A DNA stretch of 64,000 nucleotides from JANSWY01 sp965243755 (GTDB lineage: Bacteria; Bacteroidota; Bacteroidia; Cytophagales; Cyclobacteriaceae): positions 558,001 through 622,000 of the forward strand of contig CBDEVW010000003.1 of assembly GCA_965243755.1 (NCBI GenBank), in the 5' to 3' direction. Below are positions 59,533-64,000 of the stretch, in pieces (positions within the stretch are counted from its first letter, which is position 1; each line of letters opens with the position of its first letter). Below the pieces are notes generated by a model. That model was not told the DNA's origin. It did no database searches and saw only the letters and a list, made by a program, of their open reading frames with translations. Position numbers and translations under genes: made by a program.

Positions 59533-60963
59533 ATGAATCGTTTGGTAGCGTTGTGGATCACAGGACTGATCTGTTTGAACGGATTTGGTCAGGTGACCTT
59601 TGTAGTAGAAGAAATTCCCTCCACCACTCCAGGTGAGGATACAATCTACATATGTGGTACCTTCAATGACTGGAACACAAATCTAAAAGAGTATGCACTC
59701 ACCAAACAGCTGGATGGTAAGTATTCAATTACCCTAACGCCCAATCAGCCCTATTTTGAATATAAATTTACCCGAGGTTCATTCCAGAAAGTTGAAACTG
59801 ACGAATCGAACAATTACATCGCCAACCGAATTCATGAATATTCCGGACATCCGGAAACTGTCAATGTGAAAATCGTCAACTGGGTAGATCTGGGAGGTGT
59901 CAAACCAATTAACTTGTGGGTGTTTTATTTTTTTACTGCTGGAATTATTGGGGTTATCATATCGGCACTATTGATCAGTACGCCTAAAAGGAAAGTATCT
60001 CTGACCCATTCCTTATTGGTCCTTACTCTTTCGGTCAGCCTTATCCTTATTGGAAGAGCATTGTATGGAGTAGTCAATCCTATTTATCAGTCCTATCTGT
60101 TATGGGTATTCAATGCACTGCTTTTTATACCGGGTCCATCAGCTCATTTGATCAGACTCAGTAGTCATCAGGAGATTAAATTAAGGAATTACTGGCCACA
60201 TTTCATTCCGGCTCTTATTCTATTGGTCATTGCCTTAATCAGGATATCAGACGCTGGCGTGATCAGCTGGCTATCTGGTCAGTTTAATCTGACGTACAAA
60301 TTATTTGATACAGTATTATTGTCGGGTGGACTCCTACATACCGGTATCTACCTGCTGATCAGCTTAATAAATACATGGCCTCAATTAAAAGAGTGGAATG
60401 GAGATAACATCATTACCAATGGCACATGGAGCATTATGATTGTAGGCCTGGTATCCAGTCTGATGATTCTCATTTCAGGCTTAAGCAAAGACCTGTTTTT
60501 TGCTTTGCTCAGTTTATACATATTCCTGGAAGGCTATCTCTATATCAGAAACCGGGAATTATTTCAGAAAACGAGTACAAGTAACTTAGTTATCCCCAAT
60601 AGTCATGAAATCATAGGTAGCCTTCATCACCTGATGGAAGATCAGAAACCTTATATGGATCCTGCTTTAAACATTACCGACCTGGCTGAGCAATTAGGGA
60701 TCAAACCTCACATTCTTTCCAAACTGTTGAATGATGAAATCAAGCAGAATTTCAGAGATTATGTGAATGCTTATAGAATCAAAGAATTCATTCAGCTAAG
60801 CAGAGAGGATAATTATAAAAATTACACCTTCCTGGCCCTTGCCCACACAGTTGGATTCAATTCAAAATCCACATTTAACAATGCTTTTAAGAAAGTAACC
60901 AACCAGACACCCAGGGAATACTTCAAAAATGAAGGCACCCTCGAAAAGTCAGAAAGTAGCTAA
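59533..60963 (+). CDS. Membrane-bound AraC-family regulator with extracytoplasmic CBM20-like domain
   Basis: A 476-residue protein with an unusual order of domains. Residues 1-20 are a signal peptide (LVALWITGLICLNGFGQ). About 20-118 resemble a starch/glycogen-binding CBM20-like module (IYICGTFNDWN, DGKYSITLTPNQPYFEYKFT, then NNYIANRIHEY). Seven hydrophobic helices follow (about 129-149, 156-178, 188-210, 217-236, 256-278, 295-318, 320-340). The C-terminal 105 residues are an AraC HTH (LNITDLAEQLGIKPHILSKL, FLALAHTVGFNSKSTFNNAF, TNQTPREYF). It is immediately upstream of the secreted amylase gene, in the same direction with a 138-base gap. Inferred role: sensing alpha-glucan outside the membrane and controlling amylase expression. 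Confidence 0.85.
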   Translation: MNRLVALWITGLICLNGFGQVTFVVEEIPSTTPGEDTIYICGTFNDWNTNLKEYALTKQLDGKYSITLTPNQPYFEYKFTRGSFQKVETDESNNYIANRIHEYSGHPETVNVKIVNWVDLGGVKPINLWVFYFFTAGIIGVIISALLISTPKRKVSLTHSLLVLTLSVSLILIGRALYGVVNPIYQSYLLWVFNALLFIPGPSAHLIRLSSHQEIKLRNYWPHFIPALILLVIALIRISDAGVISWLSGQFNLTYKLFDTVLLSGGLLHTGIYLLISLINTWPQLKEWNGDNIITNGTWSIMIVGLVSSLMILISGLSKDLFFALLSLYIFLEGYLYIRNRELFQKTSTSNLVIPNSHEIIGSLHHLMEDQKPYMDPALNITDLAEQLGIKPHILSKLLNDEIKQNFRDYVNAYRIKEFIQLSREDNYKNYTFLALAHTVGFNSKSTFNNAFKKVTNQTPREYFKNEGTLEKSESS

Positions 60964-61024
60964 ATATCAACTACTTACAAAGTACAATTTTCTAAAATCA
61001 AACAAACAGGTAGCGTTCAATTTG

Positions 61025-61045
61025 GCTCAATTTATAAAATTGAGC
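61025..61045 (+). promoter_or_regulatory. Perfect AT-rich inverted repeat between the AraC regulator and the amylase
   Basis: GCTCAATTT - ATA - AAATTGAGC is a perfect 9-base inverted repeat followed by GTTTTT. It can be read as a weak terminator for the regulator gene or as an operator 56 bases before the amylase start codon. Both readings are possible. Confidence 0.5.
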
Positions 61046-61101
61046 GTTTTTGGTTCATGGTTTCAGCAAATTCCAATCATCAAAATCAAAATGTATATAA
61101 A

Positions 61102-63462
61102 ATGAAGAGACTATTTACATCTGTAATGATTGTTTTGATGTTGGTTACTGTCGGAAATAGGGTAATCGCACAAAATGACGTAATGATGCAGGCATTTTAC
61201 TGGAACGTACCGGTTGATGAAGCCGGGCTCAATGGGACCTGGTGGGATGGCCTTGCTTCGGACGCTACCTTACTTAAGAATGCAGGGTTTACGGGCCTGT
61301 GGTTACCGTCTCCTGCCAAAGGAAATTGGGGAATCATAGACATGGGTTATGGAATCTATGACCATTACGATCTAGGTAACTACTACCAAAAAGGTACCAC
61401 CGAAACCAGGTTTGGTAGCAGGGCCGAACTTGAAAACCTGATCTCAGTGATGCACAACACGTCTGGAGGTCAGCCATATGTGGATCTGTATGCTGATATA
61501 GTGTTGAACCACGTTTACTCCAGTGATGAAGATCAGGAAGTGAATCCTGCTGTGAAGGAATATGTATTTGATGAAGCCTTCAGAAACGGCACGCAATATG
61601 TGCCCTACCCTACCAATGAAATCACCTGGGTAGTGCCTAACGCACAGGCTGGAAGCTACTGGATTAAAATCAAAGGCTATGACATTAAAAATGCCGATGG
61701 TTTTAGCCAGGGATATGACGTATACTTTGAATTCTCTGACACAAACGTAGAGACTGATTTCTGGGAATCAGAACCTAATAATGGGGGCGGGAATTATGAT
61801 GTGGTGTCCAACTCAGGAACCACTGTACATGGCAGAATGGGTACCGGCGATGACACCTCCGATATCGATGAATATAACATCACCCTAAGCAGTGCGCATG
61901 ATATCATCATTAAGCTTGTACCAAGACAGGAACCCACCAGTGGAACTTGGTACTGGGGTTGGGCAGATGCCACCAATGGCTATTATCCATTCGAAATCTG
62001 GGGACCATCCGGCAATGTTGCTCCCACTACATTAGAAGCCAGAACCAATACCGGCATCTCTTATGTGAATCACACAGGTACCGATGAACCCAATTTAACC
62101 TGGAACTACTCACATTTTCATCCTGTAGATGAATTTGATTTTCTTACTGGTTGGGACTGGTACGGTCAGGATGCTATAATCCCTAACACAAAAGGATTTG
62201 GTAACGACTTTAACACCTACGACCCTGTTGTGAAACAAAGGTTCCAGGACTGGGGTGTATGGCTATCCAATGAGATCGGATTTGATGGATACAGACTGGA
62301 TTTTGTACGAGGTTTCCAGGCAGATTATGCCGCCGACTGGATCAATAGCCTGCCACTTCTAAATGGTAGTCAGCGATTTATTGTAGGTGAGTATTGGGGT
62401 GCCGATTTCAGAATTAAGGACTGGGTTAATGACCTGGCTGCTGACGGTGCTGATGCCGATGGATTTGACTTCCCCTTAAAATCTTCCCTAACAGGTATGT
62501 GTAATGGCGACCAGGGTTACGACATGAGATGGCTAAACAATGCCGGAATGATCCGAAATGCAAATACAGCCAATAGTCTACCGGGCACTTCGGTGGTCAC
62601 CTGGCTGGAAAACCATGATACCGGAAAAGAGCACGACAAGTGGGTGACGAAAGACTGGAAAATGGGATATGCCTATATCCTTACACACGAAGGACGTCCA
62701 TGCGTATTTTACCCGCACTATTATGGCGTAACACTTGTTGATAATCACGATAACAGCCAGACGGTAAGCATCCCGATCAGCCTTAGAGATGACATCAATC
62801 AACTGATGTTTGCTAGAAGAACTTACATGGGTGGAACACTTGAAGTGTTAAGTGATGTTGGAAACCCATGGCCTGCAGCTGATGCTCATGATGTGTATAT
62901 CGCCAGAAGACAAGGTAACGGAACAAAAGATGGTGCCATTGTAGTGATTAACAATAACAACAACAGCACCAAAGGACTTTGGGTTGATAGTTCCCCTGCC
63001 GGATTTAGTAACTGGGCAGGACAAACTTTAAGAAATGCTTTTACAGGCGCTACAACAACAGTATATGGAGATGGACGAGTATGGTTGGAAGCACCAGCCA
63101 GAGGCTATGCCGTGTACGTACTGGATAGTGACTATGTAGCATACTCACCGCCTTCTGCAAGAGAAGGAAATGAATTAGCCTCAGAACTGATCAATACAAT
63201 TGAATTAGACTACCAGATCTTTCCTAATCCAGCTAAGAATACTGCTAAAATATTAGCTTCAATACCTGACAATGGGCAGTTGAGTATCGAACTGTTCGAT
63301 ATCAATGGAAAGAAACAGCAACATGTATTAGAAACTCAAGCCCTTACTACAGGCGCGCATGAAATCAACGTCGATCTATCTGGAATGAATCCAGGTATAT
63401 ACTTCTTCAAATTCCTATTCAATGAAGACGTTGTAACCAAACGAATAGTCATTCAAAACTAG
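61102..63462 (+). CDS. Secreted alpha-amylase (GH13) with type IX sorting domain
   Basis: About 786 residues from ATG 61102, giving the signal peptide MKRLFTSVMIVLMLVTVGNR; the frame from 61057 would add 15 unrelated residues. GH13 catalytic residues are Asp in FDGYRLDFVRG (about 398), Glu in FIVGEYWGADF (about 429) and Asp in LENHDTGKEHD (about 505); region I is ADIVLNHVYS. A domain of about 130 residues, similar to a pre-peptidase-like beta-sandwich (SDIDEYNITLSSAHDIIIK), is inserted around 165-310. The C-terminus is a T9SS sorting domain (YQIFPNPAKNTAKILAS; GIYFFKFLFNEDVVTKR). It is thus secreted to digest extracellular starch. Confidence 0.92.
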   Translation: MKRLFTSVMIVLMLVTVGNRVIAQNDVMMQAFYWNVPVDEAGLNGTWWDGLASDATLLKNAGFTGLWLPSPAKGNWGIIDMGYGIYDHYDLGNYYQKGTTETRFGSRAELENLISVMHNTSGGQPYVDLYADIVLNHVYSSDEDQEVNPAVKEYVFDEAFRNGTQYVPYPTNEITWVVPNAQAGSYWIKIKGYDIKNADGFSQGYDVYFEFSDTNVETDFWESEPNNGGGNYDVVSNSGTTVHGRMGTGDDTSDIDEYNITLSSAHDIIIKLVPRQEPTSGTWYWGWADATNGYYPFEIWGPSGNVAPTTLEARTNTGISYVNHTGTDEPNLTWNYSHFHPVDEFDFLTGWDWYGQDAIIPNTKGFGNDFNTYDPVVKQRFQDWGVWLSNEIGFDGYRLDFVRGFQADYAADWINSLPLLNGSQRFIVGEYWGADFRIKDWVNDLAADGADADGFDFPLKSSLTGMCNGDQGYDMRWLNNAGMIRNANTANSLPGTSVVTWLENHDTGKEHDKWVTKDWKMGYAYILTHEGRPCVFYPHYYGVTLVDNHDNSQTVSIPISLRDDINQLMFARRTYMGGTLEVLSDVGNPWPAADAHDVYIARRQGNGTKDGAIVVINNNNNSTKGLWVDSSPAGFSNWAGQTLRNAFTGATTTVYGDGRVWLEAPARGYAVYVLDSDYVAYSPPSAREGNELASELINTIELDYQIFPNPAKNTAKILASIPDNGQLSIELFDINGKKQQHVLETQALTTGAHEINVDLSGMNPGIYFFKFLFNEDVVTKRIVIQN

Positions 63463-63486
63463 TTTATTGGAAAGCTATTCCGCTGA

Positions 63487-63518
63487 AAAGACCAGGTGAG
63501 CAATCATCTGGTTTTTTT
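63487..63518. terminator. Bidirectional terminator after the secreted amylase
   Basis: AAAGACCAGGTGA - GCAATC - ATCTGGTTTTTTT forms a stem of about 8 base pairs with flanking A and T tracts. It lies 25 bases past the amylase stop and overlaps the stop region of the minus-strand gene at the window edge. Confidence 0.75.
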
Positions 63519-64000
63519 ATTCGTTCTCCTCTTCGGATTCCTCTTCTCCCTCCGATGGATTTTCTTCCGGGGTTTCGTTTCCACCACCATTATTTGGTGG
63601 AGGAGGTGTACCAAACCCATCATCTACAGTGGTTGAATCAGTTGGTTGTCGTAATTGCTGATCTGTAGCATTGATCAAAGCGTCTACATTGAATGTACTG
63701 TCCACTTCAACCTTTCCTTTTCCAAATAAGCGCTTAAAAAAGCTTCCTTTGTTATTTGCCAGGGAATCCTGTGGTTGCGCCGGTGGCTTTGGACGTGGCT
63801 TATAGACAAGTGACTCCCCGAAGTATTTATTATAATAAACCTGATCCATGTTATAAACCCTGTTTTCAGGATCATATTTATAAAGATATTTCGGACCCTG
63901 ATCCTCCTGAGTTCTTACAGCCAATGGAACGTCCACAATAATAGTATCAGCGAAATTGACTGTATCATTCCTTGCGAAAGCCAGGGAATCACGAGATAGG
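63517..64000 (-). CDS. C-terminal part of a minus-strand gene running past the window edge
   Basis: The visible 161 codons form one open frame from the window end to 63517, so the apparent start at 63936 (a GTG codon) is inside a longer gene. The protein begins in view with ...RDSLAFARNDTVNFADTIIV and has a KYLYKYDPENRVYNMDQVYY block, a lysine-rich KGSFFKRLFGKGK stretch and a proline/glycine/glutamate-rich tail ending EEESEEENE. This resembles an exported protein with a low-complexity acidic C-terminus; no family can be named. The gene is convergent with the amylase and shares its terminator. Confidence 0.7.
   Translation of the reverse strand, partial: LSRDSLAFARNDTVNFADTIIVDVPLAVRTQEDQGPKYLYKYDPENRVYNMDQVYYNKYFGESLVYKPRPKPPAQPQDSLANNKGSFFKRLFGKGKVEVDSTFNVDALINATDQQLRQPTDSTTVDDGFGTPPPPNNGGGNETPEENPSEGEEESEEENE

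Noticed and set aside
1..64000. tRNA or rRNA genes
   Set aside because: I looked for typical T-loop words with matched acceptor stems and for conserved rRNA stretches in the gaps and found none; a covariance-model search was not possible.

Overview
The window looks like a chromosome segment from a member of the Bacteroidota, most likely a Cytophagales-type marine or soil gliding bacterium. This is inferred from several features seen in the sequence: type IX secretion (T9SS) C-terminal sorting domains on two large secreted proteins, an ECF sigma/FecR/STN surface-signalling module, Bacteroidota-style -7 promoter boxes (TAnnTTTG), DPE2-like 4-alpha-glucanotransferase, a MoxR-DUF58 cluster and menaquinone (MenF/D/E) biosynthesis. 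GC content is low to moderate. Gene density is high, with many 1-8 base overlaps. I found no rRNA, tRNA, CRISPR or phage genes.

Layout. 0.1-8.2 kb: menaquinone genes (hotdog thioesterase, menF, menD, then menE and a coupled hypothetical), interrupted by an oppositely oriented sigma factor / barrel-less STN protein / FecR anti-sigma trio. 8.2-16.7 kb: radical SAM protein, a giant T9SS-exported protein with a Gly-Asp-rich insertion, rhomboid, TerB-like, endonuclease/phosphatase-family protein, orphan Hpt protein, D-Ala-D-Ala ligase. 16.7-24.7 kb: a minus-strand run parE - lipase-like lipoprotein - DUF1028 - parC - TrmH methyltransferase - SanA-like, mostly overlapping and probably one operon. 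24.9-33.5 kb: small membrane protein and lipoprotein, LytTR response regulator, malQ plus an MFS sugar transporter, fructose-bisphosphate aldolase, secreted cyclophilin. 33.7-38.9 kb: small regulators and hypotheticals, a PLP decarboxylase, DUF2752 pair. 39.4-46.3 kb: DUF58-MoxR-DUF4350-DUF4129-SpoIIM cluster with a divergent RDD gene, then an amidohydrolase. 46.4-53.2 kb: lipoprotein alpha-amylase, 3-hydroxybutyryl-CoA dehydrogenase, P-loop kinase, EF-hand protein, large zinc metalloprotease. 53.2-55.5 kb: a dense field of degenerate repeats carrying an IS256-family element. 55.5-64 kb: outer-membrane-type protein, leuS, a membrane AraC regulator with a starch-binding-like sensor domain, a T9SS alpha-amylase and a gene cut by the window edge.

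Theme. Several genes fit alpha-glucan (starch/maltodextrin) use: a secreted T9SS GH13 amylase, a lipoprotein GH13 amylase, a cytosolic GH77 enzyme with two CBM20-like domains, an MFS disaccharide-type transporter and aldolase. No SusC/SusD pair is present. The most unusual item is the regulator at 59533-60963: signal peptide, CBM20-like domain, seven predicted membrane helices and a cytoplasmic AraC DNA-binding domain, directly upstream of the secreted amylase. It may be a one-component transmembrane starch sensor. The second theme is intergenic repeats: three families (GAGTTTTG-type word repeats, GC-rich palindromes, and GACCGAAGAC / TTGGAAG minisatellites) sit at or within a few bases of stop codons.
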